Below are positions 54,059 through 63,465 of a stretch of DNA of 64,000 nucleotides, one piece after another. Under the pieces are notes generated by a model. It saw only the letters and a program-made list of their open reading frames with translations. It did not search any database and was not told the origin of the DNA. Numbering within the stretch: the stretch's first letter is position 1; every line of letters begins with the position of its first letter. The DNA lies in NCBI RefSeq assembly GCF_014836325.1, contig NZ_JACSQZ010000007.1:1-64000 (forward strand). The letters run 5' to 3'. Position numbers and translations under genes: made by a program. This DNA comes from Clostridium gallinarum. Lineage in GTDB: Bacteria > Bacillota > Clostridia > Clostridiales > Clostridiaceae.

Positions 54059-54454
54059 CTAACTACATTTAATTATTTTACCACTATAAAGTCTATTATA
54101 TATTTTACTATCAGTAATAGGATACATGGTTGAAACGTGAATATAATCTCTTTTAGAATTAATATCTATCCCTATTAATATATTTGCTTTATCTTTTTTT
54201 ATAATCTCCACATGAATTTCATTTTCTGTCAGTCTATATACCCCTATATAATCTGGTTTTTCTAAAATCTCTCTCATGTATTCTATAATATTACTTATTA
54301 TTTTTTTACCTAAATGTTTTCCATGTCTTTTTTTAATATGCTTTATTACTCCTGGCGAAGCATAAATGGTTCCTGTAAATTTCACCCCTAAGTTTTCAGC
54401 CATTCTATTATTAAAATATCCCACTCTCTTATAGGTATAAAATCTATTTTCCAT
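54059..54454 (-). CDS. PBECR-like (barnase/EndoU/colicin/RelE-like) small protein
   Basis: The 131-aa protein resembles the PBECR nuclease-fold domains usually found in phage proteins; this is recognised by pattern only. Seen are GTIYASPGVIKHIKKRHGKH near residues 27-46, a central EKPDYIGVYRL, and the C-terminal IHVSTMYPITDSKIYNR near 106-122. His and Ser/Thr residues are placed as in that superfamily. There is no signal peptide. ATG 54454 (GGGGTGT upstream) is preferred to TTG 54466. It lies alone between spoIVA and the structured RNA, whose promoter starts 11 nt past its stop. No antitoxin-like partner protein is seen. Function unproven. Confidence 0.6.
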   Translation of the reverse strand: MENRFYTYKRVGYFNNRMAENLGVKFTGTIYASPGVIKHIKKRHGKHLGKKIISNIIEYMREILEKPDYIGVYRLTENEIHVEIIKKDKANILIGIDINSKRDYIHVSTMYPITDSKIYNRLYSGKIIKCS

Positions 54455-54605
54455 AATACACCCCAATTCTTTATAGTTGTATATTAGCTTTTAAGTTCTT
54501 TGTATATAATATTCAATTTATCAATTTAATTTCCTAAAAATTATGACTTATTAAAATTTAATAATAAATTTCAAATTAAAATTTCACCTATATAATTTTA
54601 TAAAT

Positions 54606-54636
54606 AAAAAAAGGGCTGTTACTACATCACCCTTTT
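54606..54636 (-). terminator. Terminator after spoIVA
   Basis: AAAAGGG (54609-54615) pairs with CCCTTTT (54630-54636) and is followed by a T run on the minus strand. It lies about 75 nt beyond the spoIVA stop; the rest of the 255-nt gap to the PBECR-like gene is AT-rich with nothing recognisable. Confidence 0.75.
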
Positions 54637-54709
54637 AATATTATATATACTTATAATTTAAAAACACATCTTTTATATCATTAAAAAATATTTTAAATAA
54701 ATATTTTTT

Positions 54710-56188
54710 CTATAATATTATACAAATTAATCCACCACTACCTTCATTAATTATCTTTTGTAGTGTCTTTTGAATTTTAACTTGTACATCCTCTGGCATT
54801 TTATATAGTTTGTTTTGTAAGCCGTCTTTTATTAATACTTCTAAAGGCTTACCAAACATATTACTTTGCCATAATGATGCTGGATCTTCCTCAAATTGCT
54901 CCATTAAAGAATTTACTAATTCTTCGCTTTCTCTTTCTGATCCCATAATAGGACTTATTTCTGTTTTTATATTTGCTTTAATAAAATGTAAAGAAGGAGC
55001 TGATGCCTTTAATTTTACGCCAAATCTATTTCCTTGTTTAACTATTTCAGGTTCTTCAAACTTCATTTCTGAAAGTTGAGGGGGTACTAACCCATAGCCA
55101 GTTTCTCTAACATCAATTAAAGCATCTTTAACTTTATCATACTCTTTCTTTGCAAAATTAAGATCTTTAACTAAAGATAATAAATCACTTTCACTTTTTA
55201 CATCTAAATCACAAATTTCACTTAATATGTTATAGAAAATACCATCCTTAGGTTTTAATTTTATATTAGCTTTGCCTTCTCCTAAACTTACTGAATTCAT
55301 TTCAATTGGAGCTAAACTTTCTTCATCCTTTAATGTGTTTACTACACTTTTTATATCTCTTATTCTATTAATATTTTCACACATTTCTTTAACAACATTA
55401 AAGAAATCCTTCTTAAGCCAATTATCAGGTTCTAATCTTTCTACCCAAGATGGCATATCTATTTCTATTTCTTTAACTGGGAATTCTTTAAGTACATGTT
55501 TAAAGATATTTTCAACATCTTCTTCATTCATATTTGCTACATCCATTACTTGGACTGCAACATCATATTTTTCTTCTATTTCTTTTTTTAACGCTCTTGT
55601 CTCAGAAGAGTTTATATGTTTTGTATTAAGTACAACTATAAAAGGCTTGTTTATGGCTTTTAACTCATCTATTACTCTCTCTTCCGCTTCTAAGTACTCA
55701 TCTCTTGCTATTCCTGTTATACTTCCATCTGTTGTAACAACTAGTCCTATAGTAGAATGATCCGTTATAACTTTTCTAGTTCCAATTTCTGCTGCATCTT
55801 CAAATGGAATTTCATATTCATACCATGGTGTATTTACCATTTTAGCATCTTCACCATCCATATATCCTACAGCACCTTTTACAATATATCCAACACAATC
55901 CACCATTCTAACCTTAAATTTTATTTCTTCATCAATTGTAATTTCTACAGCTTCATTTGGAACAAACTTTGGTTCAGTTGTATGAATACTCTTGCCTGAT
56001 CCACTTTGAGGCAATTCATCCTTTGCTCTTTCTTTTTTATAATTGTTCTCAATCTTTGGTATTACCATAAGGTCCATAAATTTTTTAATGAATGTTGATT
56101 TTCCAGTTCTTACAGGACCAACAACACCAACATATATGTCCCCCTGTGTTCTTTCAGCTATATCCTTATATATATTAAAGCTGTCCAC
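54710..56188 (-). CDS. spoIVA: Stage IV sporulation coat-assembly ATPase SpoIVA
   Basis: Hydrolyses ATP to polymerise on the forespore surface as the base layer of the spore coat, anchored by SpoVM (encoded at 37536-37604). The 492-aa protein has the Walker A motif GVVGPVRTGKSTFIKKF near residues 21-37 and DCVGYIVKGAVGYMDGE near 97. A typical C-terminus ends GGLICIIL, the membrane-proximal tail used for SpoVM binding. It starts with GTG 56188 behind AGGAGGT. Its promoter could not be assigned with confidence in the 183-nt upstream gap. Confidence 0.97.
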   Translation of the reverse strand: MDSFNIYKDIAERTQGDIYVGVVGPVRTGKSTFIKKFMDLMVIPKIENNYKKERAKDELPQSGSGKSIHTTEPKFVPNEAVEITIDEEIKFKVRMVDCVGYIVKGAVGYMDGEDAKMVNTPWYEYEIPFEDAAEIGTRKVITDHSTIGLVVTTDGSITGIARDEYLEAEERVIDELKAINKPFIVVLNTKHINSSETRALKKEIEEKYDVAVQVMDVANMNEEDVENIFKHVLKEFPVKEIEIDMPSWVERLEPDNWLKKDFFNVVKEMCENINRIRDIKSVVNTLKDEESLAPIEMNSVSLGEGKANIKLKPKDGIFYNILSEICDLDVKSESDLLSLVKDLNFAKKEYDKVKDALIDVRETGYGLVPPQLSEMKFEEPEIVKQGNRFGVKLKASAPSLHFIKANIKTEISPIMGSERESEELVNSLMEQFEEDPASLWQSNMFGKPLEVLIKDGLQNKLYKMPEDVQVKIQKTLQKIINEGSGGLICIIL

Positions 56189-56324
56189 GTTGTAACCTCC
56201 TATTTATTTTTAACACTATATATATATTCTAAACAATTAAAAAATATACAACTTTTTAAACTTTTTAATTCTTTATATAGTAATATACTATTTTTTCTTT
56301 TTAAATATTACTGAATATGATTTA

Positions 56325-56366
56325 AAAAGAAAAAATAGGAGAAAAACAATAAATGCTTTTCTCCTA
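56325..56366 (-). terminator. Terminator after gpsA
   Basis: A perfect 10-bp stem (56336-56345 with 56357-56366) is followed by a T-rich run on the minus strand. It separates der-gpsA from the sporulation gene spoIVA. Confidence 0.88.
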
Positions 56367-56371
56367 TAAAT

Positions 56372-57367
56372 TTAATATATTTCACTTTTTCTTTCTCTTT
56401 CCATAAGTGCTACTACAGCATCTTTAGGATCTTTATTTTCAAATAAAATCTTATATAAAACATCAGTTATTGGCATTTCTACACCAAGCTTTTCTTTCAA
56501 CTCATAAAAAGCTCTACAAGCTTTAATACCTTCAACAACCATTCCAACATCCTTAATTGCTTCTTCTGTAGATTCACCCTTACCAATTAAAAATCCAGCT
56601 CTTCTATTTCTTGAGTGGGGACTAGTACAAGTAACTATTAAATCTCCCATTCCAGTTAATCCAAGAAAGGTTTCTGGATTTCCTCCAAGCTTTTGACCTA
56701 TTCTAACTATTTCAGCCATACCTCTTGTCATAAGTGCTGCCTTAGAATTATCACCATATCCTATTCCATCACATACTCCTGCAGCTAATGCAATAATATT
56801 TTTTACTGCACCTCCAATTTCTACTCCAACTAAATCATTATTAGTATAAACTCTAAAATTATTAGTTATAAACAGTTCTTGAACCTTAGCTTCTGCATCT
56901 TTATCTTTAGATGAAACCACAACTGTAGTTGGTATATCAAAGGCCACCTCTTCTGCATGACTTGGTCCAGATAATATAACAACTTTATTACTCGGAAGTT
57001 CTTCTTCTATAACTTCCGATAGCCTTAAATTAGTTCCTTCTTCAATACCTTTTGCTATGCTAATAATAATAGCATCATTATCTACCTTACCTTTTAAAGA
57101 TCTTGAAACACTTCTTATTACATGTGATGGTACAGATAAAACTACAAACTTAGAATTATTTAATGTTTCTTGAAGATTATTATAGGCAGTGACATTTTTA
57201 GGTATATTTAATTCCTTAATATACTTATCATTTTTTCTATTAATGTTTATATCGTCAACTACATTTTTATCTCTATCATATATGTTAACTTTATATCCCT
57301 TATTAGCTAATAAGATACCTAGGGCAGTTCCAAAACTACCTCCTCCTAAAAAAGCCACATTACTCAT
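56372..57367 (-). CDS. gpsA: NAD(P)H glycerol-3-phosphate dehydrogenase
   Basis: Makes sn-glycerol 3-phosphate for phospholipids. The 331-aa protein has the nucleotide-binding [18 protein letters not shown] near residues 4-21, [10 protein letters not shown] near 134, the catalytic [19 protein letters not shown] near 189-207, and the substrate-binding [14 protein letters not shown] near 251. It follows der by 2 nt. Together with plsX and cdsA it shows scattered phospholipid genes in this window. Confidence 0.97.
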   Translation of the reverse strand: MSNVAFLGGGSFGTALGILLANKGYKVNIYDRDKNVVDDININRKNDKYIKELNIPKNVTAYNNLQETLNNSKFVVLSVPSHVIRSVSRSLKGKVDNDAIIISIAKGIEEGTNLRLSEVIEEELPSNKVVILSGPSHAEEVAFDIPTTVVVSSKDKDAEAKVQELFITNNFRVYTNNDLVGVEIGGAVKNIIALAAGVCDGIGYGDNSKAALMTRGMAEIVRIGQKLGGNPETFLGLTGMGDLIVTCTSPHSRNRRAGFLIGKGESTEEAIKDVGMVVEGIKACRAFYELKEKLGVEMPITDVLYKILFENKDPKDAVVALMERERKSEIY

Positions 57368-57369
57368 AA

Positions 57370-58686
57370 TTATTCCTTCCTTTCCCTATATTCTATTTGA
57401 ATACCAGTACCACTAAAATCAAAACTATCTCTCAATTGATTTTCTATATATCTTTCATAAGAGAAATGTCTTGCATTTGAATCATTAACAAAGAAAACAA
57501 ATTTAGGTGGTTTCGCTGCTACTTGTGTAGCATAATAAATCTTTAATCTCTTAAGACCAACTATTGGCGGTTCTTTCATAAGTACTGCTTTATTTATAAC
57601 TTCATTTAATATTCCAGTCGGAACTCTCTTTGAGTAATTGTCATAACATTCTTTTGCTATTTCTAAAACTTTATGAGTTCTTTGTCCTGTCTTTGCAGAT
57701 ATAAATAAATATTTAGCATATTTTAAGAATTTTAATTTCATTTCTAAATCTTCTTTATATCTTTGCATAGTCTTATCATCTTTTTCTATAAGATCCCACT
57801 TATTAACTATAACCATTATAGCTTTATTCATTTCATGAGCATATCCTATAATTTTTTCATCCTGCTCTGTTACACCTTCAGTAGCATCTATCATAAGTAT
57901 ACATACATCTGCTCTTTCTATTGCAGCATAAGTTCTTATTACTGAATATCTTTCTATTTCTTCTTTAACTTTGCTTTTTCTTCTAAGCCCAGCTGTATCT
58001 ACTAAAATAAATTTTCCTAAATCACTTTCTAGTGTACTATCTATTGAGTCTCTTGTAGTTCCAGGTATATTAGATACAATCAATCTATCTTCACCTAATA
58101 ATCTATTAATTAAAGAAGATTTTCCTACATTAGGCTTTCCTATCATAGCTATTCTTATATATTCATCTTCTTCCTCATCTTCATTAAATTTATCAAAGTT
58201 TTCTGTTACTCTATCAAGCATATCTCCAAGACCTAGTCCTTGTGAAGCTGAAATAGTTATTGGATCTCCTATACCTAAGTTATAGAATTCCCAAGCATTA
58301 TCTTCTTCCTTTAAAGAGTCAACCTTATTTACTACTAATACAACTTCTTTTTTACTTTTTCTAAGCATACTTGCAACTTCATGGTCAGCAGGTGTTAATC
58401 CTTCTTTTCCATCAACTACAAATACTATTACATCAGCTGTTTCAATAGCAATATTAGCTTGCCTTCTCATTTGTTTAACTATTATATCTTCTCTTTCTGG
58501 TTCAATACCACCTGTATCAATCATAGTAAAATTATAATTTAGCCATTCCGCTTGAGCATATACTCTATCTCTAGTTACTCCTGGAGTATCTTGAACTATT
58601 GATATCCTCTGTCCTGCTAATTTATTAAATAAAGTAGATTTACCTACATTTGGTCTTCCAACTATTGCAACTATTGGTTTTCCCAT
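57370..58686 (-). CDS. der: Ribosome biogenesis GTPase Der
   Basis: Tandem GTPase required for 50S assembly. The 438-aa protein has G domain 1 with [18 protein letters not shown] near residues 8-25 and VNKVDS near 119. G domain 2 has [18 protein letters not shown] near 182-199, [17 protein letters not shown] and [10 protein letters not shown], and a KH-like C-terminus ends the protein. AAGGAGGAC precedes ATG 58686. The der-gpsA-spoIVA order is conserved in spore formers. Confidence 0.97.
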   Translation of the reverse strand: MGKPIVAIVGRPNVGKSTLFNKLAGQRISIVQDTPGVTRDRVYAQAEWLNYNFTMIDTGGIEPEREDIIVKQMRRQANIAIETADVIVFVVDGKEGLTPADHEVASMLRKSKKEVVLVVNKVDSLKEEDNAWEFYNLGIGDPITISASQGLGLGDMLDRVTENFDKFNEDEEEDEYIRIAMIGKPNVGKSSLINRLLGEDRLIVSNIPGTTRDSIDSTLESDLGKFILVDTAGLRRKSKVKEEIERYSVIRTYAAIERADVCILMIDATEGVTEQDEKIIGYAHEMNKAIMVIVNKWDLIEKDDKTMQRYKEDLEMKLKFLKYAKYLFISAKTGQRTHKVLEIAKECYDNYSKRVPTGILNEVINKAVLMKEPPIVGLKRLKIYYATQVAAKPPKFVFFVNDSNARHFSYERYIENQLRDSFDFSGTGIQIEYRERKE

Positions 58687-58689
58687 TCT

Positions 58690-60021
58690 TTAGTCCTCCT
58701 TACAATTTGCATTTATTACATCAATAAGGTCATCACCTGTATAATCACAAACTACAACCTTAACGTTTAAAGCTTTTTCTATATCATGAATATTTAAATC
58801 ATCTAACATAACCATCTCTGCTGGTGCTAATTCATATCCTTTTCTAAACATATTACTTGACATAATTAAATATTCAGAATTTATTTTTCCCTTCAATTGA
58901 TCTATTATGTCAGTTCCTGTTAAAAGTCCTGCTACTGTTATAGTATTTCCAAAAAAGTTATTTATAACCTTATATACATCTATTTTAATATTAGGATTGT
59001 AATCCATTATAAGATCTGCTGATCTCTTTATTTCATCATATGCTAATTCTCCTGTTACCATAGAAAAGCTTCCTTTAGCGTCTTTATCTAAAAACTCTAA
59101 AGTTCTATTGATAACTTCTCTATAATACCTTATCATTCCTACTCCATCTTCTAGTTGTTCATACTCTGAATAAAACTCTTCTTTTGGAACATCTAATCCA
59201 GCTGTTATATAAAACTCATCAGATAATCTCACGAATGGAGCTCCTGTTTCTTTAATGAATTTATTCTGTAAATCTTGAATCATCATAATTTCATTTTTAG
59301 CCGATTCTTGTGTAAATGTATCTACCTTTGGTAAGTTTTCTCTAAATTTAGTAATACCTATTGGAACTACAGCTACGTTCTTTACATATGGATGAAGCTC
59401 ATATAAGTCCGTTACAGTTTTTCTTAATTCTTCACCATTATTTACATTAGGTATGCAAACTACTTGTGCATGCATTTCAATTTCTGCATCCCTTAATTTT
59501 TTAAGCCTTTCCATAATAGCTCCAGCAAATCTATTTTTTAGCATCTTTACTCTAAGTTCTGGATTAGTAGTATGTACTGAAATATTAATAGGACTAATCT
59601 TGTATCTAATGATTCTATCAATATCTTCATCTTTCATATTAGTTAATGTAACAAAGTTACCTTGAAGGAATGATAATCTTGAATCATCATCTTTAAAATA
59701 CAATGTATTTCTCATTCCTTTAGGAAGTTGATCTATAAAACAAAACATACATTTATTAGAACAACTTTTAGCCTTATCCATTATTCCACCTTGGAATTCA
59801 AGCCCTAAGTCTTCCCCATATTCTTTTTCAATTTCATATTCCCAAATTTCGCCATCAGGTTTTTCGATTTCTAAAAGCACTTCTTCATCAACAGCTAAAA
59901 ATTTATAATCTATAATATCATCTATAGGCGTTCCATTAATTGAAATTAATACATCATTTACTTCAATCCCTACTTCTTCCGCAATGCTCCCTGCATCTAC
60001 CTTCTTAATTAAATTTTTCAT
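58690..60021 (-). CDS. DUF512 family PDZ/radical-SAM-like protein
   Basis: A 443-aa protein of unknown reaction, conserved next to der in clostridia. It has an N-terminal PDZ-like domain (VDAGSIAEEVGIEVNDVLIS, about residues 8-27). A radical-SAM-type cysteine motif CSNKCMFCFIDQLPKGMR near 87-104 and a C-terminal DUF512 domain with TAGLDVPKEEFYSEYEQLEDGVG near 270 follow. GAGGTG precedes ATG 60021. It is 4 nt upstream of der and probably cotranscribed with it. A substrate cannot be inferred. Confidence 0.88.
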   Translation of the reverse strand: MKNLIKKVDAGSIAEEVGIEVNDVLISINGTPIDDIIDYKFLAVDEEVLLEIEKPDGEIWEYEIEKEYGEDLGLEFQGGIMDKAKSCSNKCMFCFIDQLPKGMRNTLYFKDDDSRLSFLQGNFVTLTNMKDEDIDRIIRYKISPINISVHTTNPELRVKMLKNRFAGAIMERLKKLRDAEIEMHAQVVCIPNVNNGEELRKTVTDLYELHPYVKNVAVVPIGITKFRENLPKVDTFTQESAKNEIMMIQDLQNKFIKETGAPFVRLSDEFYITAGLDVPKEEFYSEYEQLEDGVGMIRYYREVINRTLEFLDKDAKGSFSMVTGELAYDEIKRSADLIMDYNPNIKIDVYKVINNFFGNTITVAGLLTGTDIIDQLKGKINSEYLIMSSNMFRKGYELAPAEMVMLDDLNIHDIEKALNVKVVVCDYTGDDLIDVINANCKED

Positions 60022-60160
60022 TTTTTCACCTCAATATCTCTATGTTATCTTTTGAATTATTAAATATATTTATAAAAAGTTAAACTATATAATCACTACA
60101 TAAAATTTATTATTTTTATATTATGCATAATAAGCCTAATTTTAATAATCACTTGATGTT

Positions 60161-60189
60161 ATATTACATTATTAATATTATATAGTCAA
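60161..60189 (-). promoter_or_regulatory. Possible promoter upstream of the DUF512-der run
   Basis: TTGACT (60189-60184) and TAATAT (60166-60161) are 17 nt apart on the minus strand, abutting the phoU terminator. The remaining leader to 60021 is AT-rich without recognisable features. Confidence 0.45.
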
Positions 60190-60218
60190 TAAAAAACATC
60201 CCCTTATTCGAGGATGTT
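60189..60218 (-). terminator. Terminator of the pst-phoU operon
   Basis: A 9-bp stem (AACATCC core, 60195-60203 with 60210-60218) is followed by a six-base T run on the minus strand, 9 nt past the phoU stop. Confidence 0.88.
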
Positions 60219-60226
60219 CTTTATAT

Positions 60227-60883
60227 TTATTCATTTAAATCTACATAATTACCTTTTTTAGAAAATATAATCCACTCACAAATATTTGTTACATGATCTC
60301 CTATTCTTTCTAAATACTTAGATGCAAAAAGTATTTGAGTTCCTTGGTTTATCATTGATTCATCTTTCCCCATTTTCTTTAGAACTATTGCAAACATGCC
60401 TTGATATATAGCATCTACTCTATCATCCATATGACAAATTTCATAAGCTGCTTTTTCATCACCATTAACATAAGCCTCAATAGCTAATTTTATCATATTA
60501 TTAATTAAATCTACCAGTTCCCAAACAGGTGCTATTTCTTCAGAAAAACCTACTCCTTTAACCCTAGGAACTATTTTGCAAATATCCACTGCATAATCTG
60601 CCATTCTTTCTAAATCAGTAACTATTTTAGTTGTTGTATATATGCTTCTTAAATCTCTTGCAAGTGGTGATTCAGTAGCCATGAATTTTATACACTTTTC
60701 TTCAATTACCTTTTGAAGATTATCTACTTTATCATCATTTTTCATAACTTTCTTAGACAATTCAACATCTTGATTTTTTAAAGCCATTATACTATCGTAT
60801 ATTTGTTTTTCAACTAAACTAGCCATTTCAATTAGCTCTGAATTAAGTAGCTTAATTTTACTTTCCATTACTTCTCTCATCAT
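60227..60883 (-). CDS. phoU: Phosphate transport regulator PhoU
   Basis: Helical protein that links Pst transport to phosphate signalling. The 218-aa protein consists of two PhoU repeats of three helices, with metal-binding-type segments RDLRSIYTTTKIVTDLERMADYA near residues 73-95 and ASKYLERIGDHVTNICEWI near 184-202. A GTG at 60892 is in frame, but GAGGTGATT is spaced for ATG 60883. It is the last gene of the pst operon. Confidence 0.96.
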   Translation of the reverse strand: MMREVMESKIKLLNSELIEMASLVEKQIYDSIMALKNQDVELSKKVMKNDDKVDNLQKVIEEKCIKFMATESPLARDLRSIYTTTKIVTDLERMADYAVDICKIVPRVKGVGFSEEIAPVWELVDLINNMIKLAIEAYVNGDEKAAYEICHMDDRVDAIYQGMFAIVLKKMGKDESMINQGTQILFASKYLERIGDHVTNICEWIIFSKKGNYVDLNE

Positions 60884-60904
60884 TTTAATCACCTCATTTT
60901 AATT

Positions 60905-61669
60905 TTAGCCAAATCTTCCAGTAATATAATCCTCTGTTCTTTTATCCTTAGGTTTATAGAAAATATCTTCTGTATCTCCATACTCTATAATTTCTCCATT
61001 TAAGAAAAATGCTGTTTTATCAGCAATTCTTCCAGCTTGTTGCATGTTATGAGTTACTATTATTACTGTATATTTTTTCTTTAGTTCCTCCATTAACTCT
61101 TCCATTTTATTAGTTGATATTGGATCTAAAGCTGATGTTGGCTCATCCATTAATATTATTTCAGGTGATACTGCTATAGTTCTAGCTATACATAATCTTT
61201 GTTGCTGACCTCCTGATAGTCCTAGTGCACTCTTTTTAAGCCTATCTTTAACTTCATCCCAAAGAGCAGCACCTTTCAAACTTTTTTCTACTATCTCATC
61301 TAAAGTTTTTTTGTCCTTTATTCCATGTAATCTAGGTCCATAAGCTATATTATCATATATTGACATAGGAAATGGATTTGGTTTTTGGAACACCATCCCA
61401 ACCTTTGTTCTTAACGCAATTACATCTTTACTTTTATATATGTCTTCTCCATCAACTAGGATTTCTCCATCTATTTTTACACTATCTATTAAGTCATTCA
61501 TTCTATTTAAAGTTCTTAAGAATGTAGATTTACCACAACCTGATGGTCCTATAAATGCAGTAACCTTATTTTCTTCTAAATCTATATTTATGTTTTTTAA
61601 AGCTTGATTATCACCATAATATAAATTCAAATTTCTTACTTGAATTTTTTTCATATTTTCCTTTGACAT
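60905..61669 (-). CDS. pstB: Phosphate ABC transporter ATP-binding protein
   Basis: Energises high-affinity phosphate uptake. The 254-aa ATPase has Walker [18 protein letters not shown] near residues 37-53, [16 protein letters not shown] near 151-166, Walker [13 protein letters not shown] and the switch His. It belongs to the inner-membrane complex with PstA and PstC. AGAGGTG precedes ATG 61669. It lies 24 nt downstream of pstA and 12 nt upstream of the phoU open frame. Confidence 0.98.
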   Translation of the reverse strand: MSKENMKKIQVRNLNLYYGDNQALKNINIDLEENKVTAFIGPSGCGKSTFLRTLNRMNDLIDSVKIDGEILVDGEDIYKSKDVIALRTKVGMVFQKPNPFPMSIYDNIAYGPRLHGIKDKKTLDEIVEKSLKGAALWDEVKDRLKKSALGLSGGQQQRLCIARTIAVSPEIILMDEPTSALDPISTNKMEELMEELKKKYTVIIVTHNMQQAGRIADKTAFFLNGEIIEYGDTEDIFYKPKDKRTEDYITGRFG

Positions 61670-61693
61670 ACTTACACCTCTTAGTATTATAAA

Positions 61694-62518
61694 TTAATAA
61701 TTTGCCTTATTAAACTTTTTAGTAATTAATTTTGCTGATAAATTTAAAATTAATATTATTACTATTAAAACTATTCCAATTGCAGCAGCTTTCTCTATAT
61801 CTCCAGCTTCTTGTGTTACTAAATAAGAATGTACTGTTAAAGTTCTTGCACTTGACATTATTCCTTTTGGCATTTTAGCAACTGTTCCAGCTGTTAATAA
61901 AATTGCAGCTGATTCCCCAATTACACGACCAACTGATAATATTACACCAACTAATACACCTGGTATTGCACTAGGAACTATAACCTTATATAAAGTTTGA
62001 AATCTAGTTGCACCAAGACCTAAAGATGCTTCTTTATAAGAAGGTGGTACAGCTTTTAAAGCTTCTTCAGTAGTCCTTATAATTACAGGTAATATTATAA
62101 TAGCAACTGTAAGAGATCCTGCAAGAATAGAATATCCAAACTTTAATGTTACAACAAAAAATATAGATCCAAATAATCCATAAACTATTGATGGAATACC
62201 TGATAAACTTTCTGTAGCAAATCTAATTATTTTAACCATCGTACCTTGTTTTGCATATTCAGTTAAATATATTGCTGCGAGTACTCCTATAGGAGTTGCT
62301 ACTATAATAGATATAAATACTGTATATAAAGTTGTAACTATCATAGGCAAAATTCCGCCATCTCCTGAAGCAGAATAATTCTTAGTTATAAAATTGAAAT
62401 TTATTAATTTATATCCTTTTAAGAATATAAATCCTAATATAAATACTAGCATTCCTACAGTAATTCCTGCAGATAACCATAATAATACTTTTAATATGTT
62501 TTCTTTAAATCTTCTCAT
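61694..62518 (-). CDS. pstA: Phosphate ABC transporter permease PstA
   Basis: Membrane channel subunit, 274 aa with about six membrane helices. The permease EAA-type loop KAVPPSYKEASLGLGATRFQT near residues 165-185 contacts PstB, and TESLSGIPSIVYGLFG near 97-112 is typical of PstA/PstC. Its start lies 2 nt after the pstC stop with GGAAGG upstream. Confidence 0.96.
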   Translation of the reverse strand: MRRFKENILKVLLWLSAGITVGMLVFILGFIFLKGYKLINFNFITKNYSASGDGGILPMIVTTLYTVFISIIVATPIGVLAAIYLTEYAKQGTMVKIIRFATESLSGIPSIVYGLFGSIFFVVTLKFGYSILAGSLTVAIIILPVIIRTTEEALKAVPPSYKEASLGLGATRFQTLYKVIVPSAIPGVLVGVILSVGRVIGESAAILLTAGTVAKMPKGIMSSARTLTVHSYLVTQEAGDIEKAAAIGIVLIVIILILNLSAKLITKKFNKANY

Positions 62519-62520
62519 AA

Positions 62521-63408
62521 TTAATTACCTTCCTTACTAGAAAGTTTACTTAATACTAAATTTAATAATAATATGAATAAGAATAATATAACGCCTGTAG
62601 CAAATAACATTTCTTGATGAGTTCCAAATGCATATCCCATTTCTAATGCTATATTAGTAGTAAGTGGTCTAACAGAACTCATAATTGAATTAGGAATTAC
62701 AGGTGAGTTTCCTGCAACTAATATTATTGCCATAGTTTCACCTATAGCTCTTCCTATTCCTAATACTACTGCAGCTAAAATTCCTGATTTTGCAGCTGGA
62801 ACAACTACTTTGAAAGTTGTTTCTATATGTGATGCTCCAAGAGCTAATGATCCTTCTTTATAAGATTTAGGAACTGCTCTTATTGCAGTTTCTGAAACAG
62901 TAACTATAGTTGGCAGCATCATAACTGATAAAACTATAATAATTGCTAAAAGACTTTGTCCCTTGGGTAAATTAAAAGTATTCATAATCCAAGGAACTAT
63001 TACCGCCAATCCAAAAATACCATATAGTACAGACGGAATACCTGCTAGAAGTTCAACTGCACTAGAAATAATTTTCCCAATTCTTCTTGGTGCAATTTCT
63101 GCTATAAATATAGCTGTTAATATCCCTATTGGAACACCTACTATAAGAGAACCTAAAGTCCCTAATATAGAAGCAACAACCATTGGCATAATTCCATACT
63201 TATCTGCACTTGGTACCCATTTAGTTCCTAATATAAAATCACTAAATGAATATCCTTTGCTTATAAATGGTGTTAAACCTTTATAAAATACAAAACCTAT
63301 AATTATTAATAAGCTTATTACTGCAATAAGAGCACTTGCTAAAAATACTCCTCTTGAAACGCTCTCTATAACATATTTACTTTTATTTTTACTTTTTACC
63401 TTTAACAT
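62521..63408 (-). CDS. pstC: Phosphate ABC transporter permease PstC
   Basis: Second channel subunit, 295 aa, six membrane helices after a basic cytoplasmic start. The loop RAVPKSYKEGSLALGASHIETT near 182-203 (first part RAVPKSYKEGSLALGA) and ELLAGIPSVLYGIFG near 118-132 identify the family. AGGAGAGG precedes ATG 63408. A hairpin separates it from pstS. Confidence 0.96.
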   Translation of the reverse strand: MLKVKSKNKSKYVIESVSRGVFLASALIAVISLLIIIGFVFYKGLTPFISKGYSFSDFILGTKWVPSADKYGIMPMVVASILGTLGSLIVGVPIGILTAIFIAEIAPRRIGKIISSAVELLAGIPSVLYGIFGLAVIVPWIMNTFNLPKGQSLLAIIIVLSVMMLPTIVTVSETAIRAVPKSYKEGSLALGASHIETTFKVVVPAAKSGILAAVVLGIGRAIGETMAIILVAGNSPVIPNSIMSSVRPLTTNIALEMGYAFGTHQEMLFATGVILFLFILLLNLVLSKLSSKEGN

Positions 63409-63430
63409 CCTTATCCTCTCCTATGAAAGT

Positions 63431-63455
63431 AAGAATGCTCATAATGAGCATTCTT
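63431..63455 (-). other. Intercistronic hairpin between pstS and pstC
   Basis: A perfect 10-bp stem (63431-63440 with 63446-63455) with 5-nt loop lies 10 nt after the pstS stop and lacks a T tract. Such a hairpin would protect an abundant pstS message and lower downstream permease expression. Confidence 0.7.
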
Positions 63456-63465
63456 GATCAATCAG

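Noticed and set aside
55272-55760. 162-codon plus-strand open frame opposite spoIVA
   Set aside because: Shadow frame inside a clearly real gene, with Ser/Leu/Ile-rich composition and no initiation signals.
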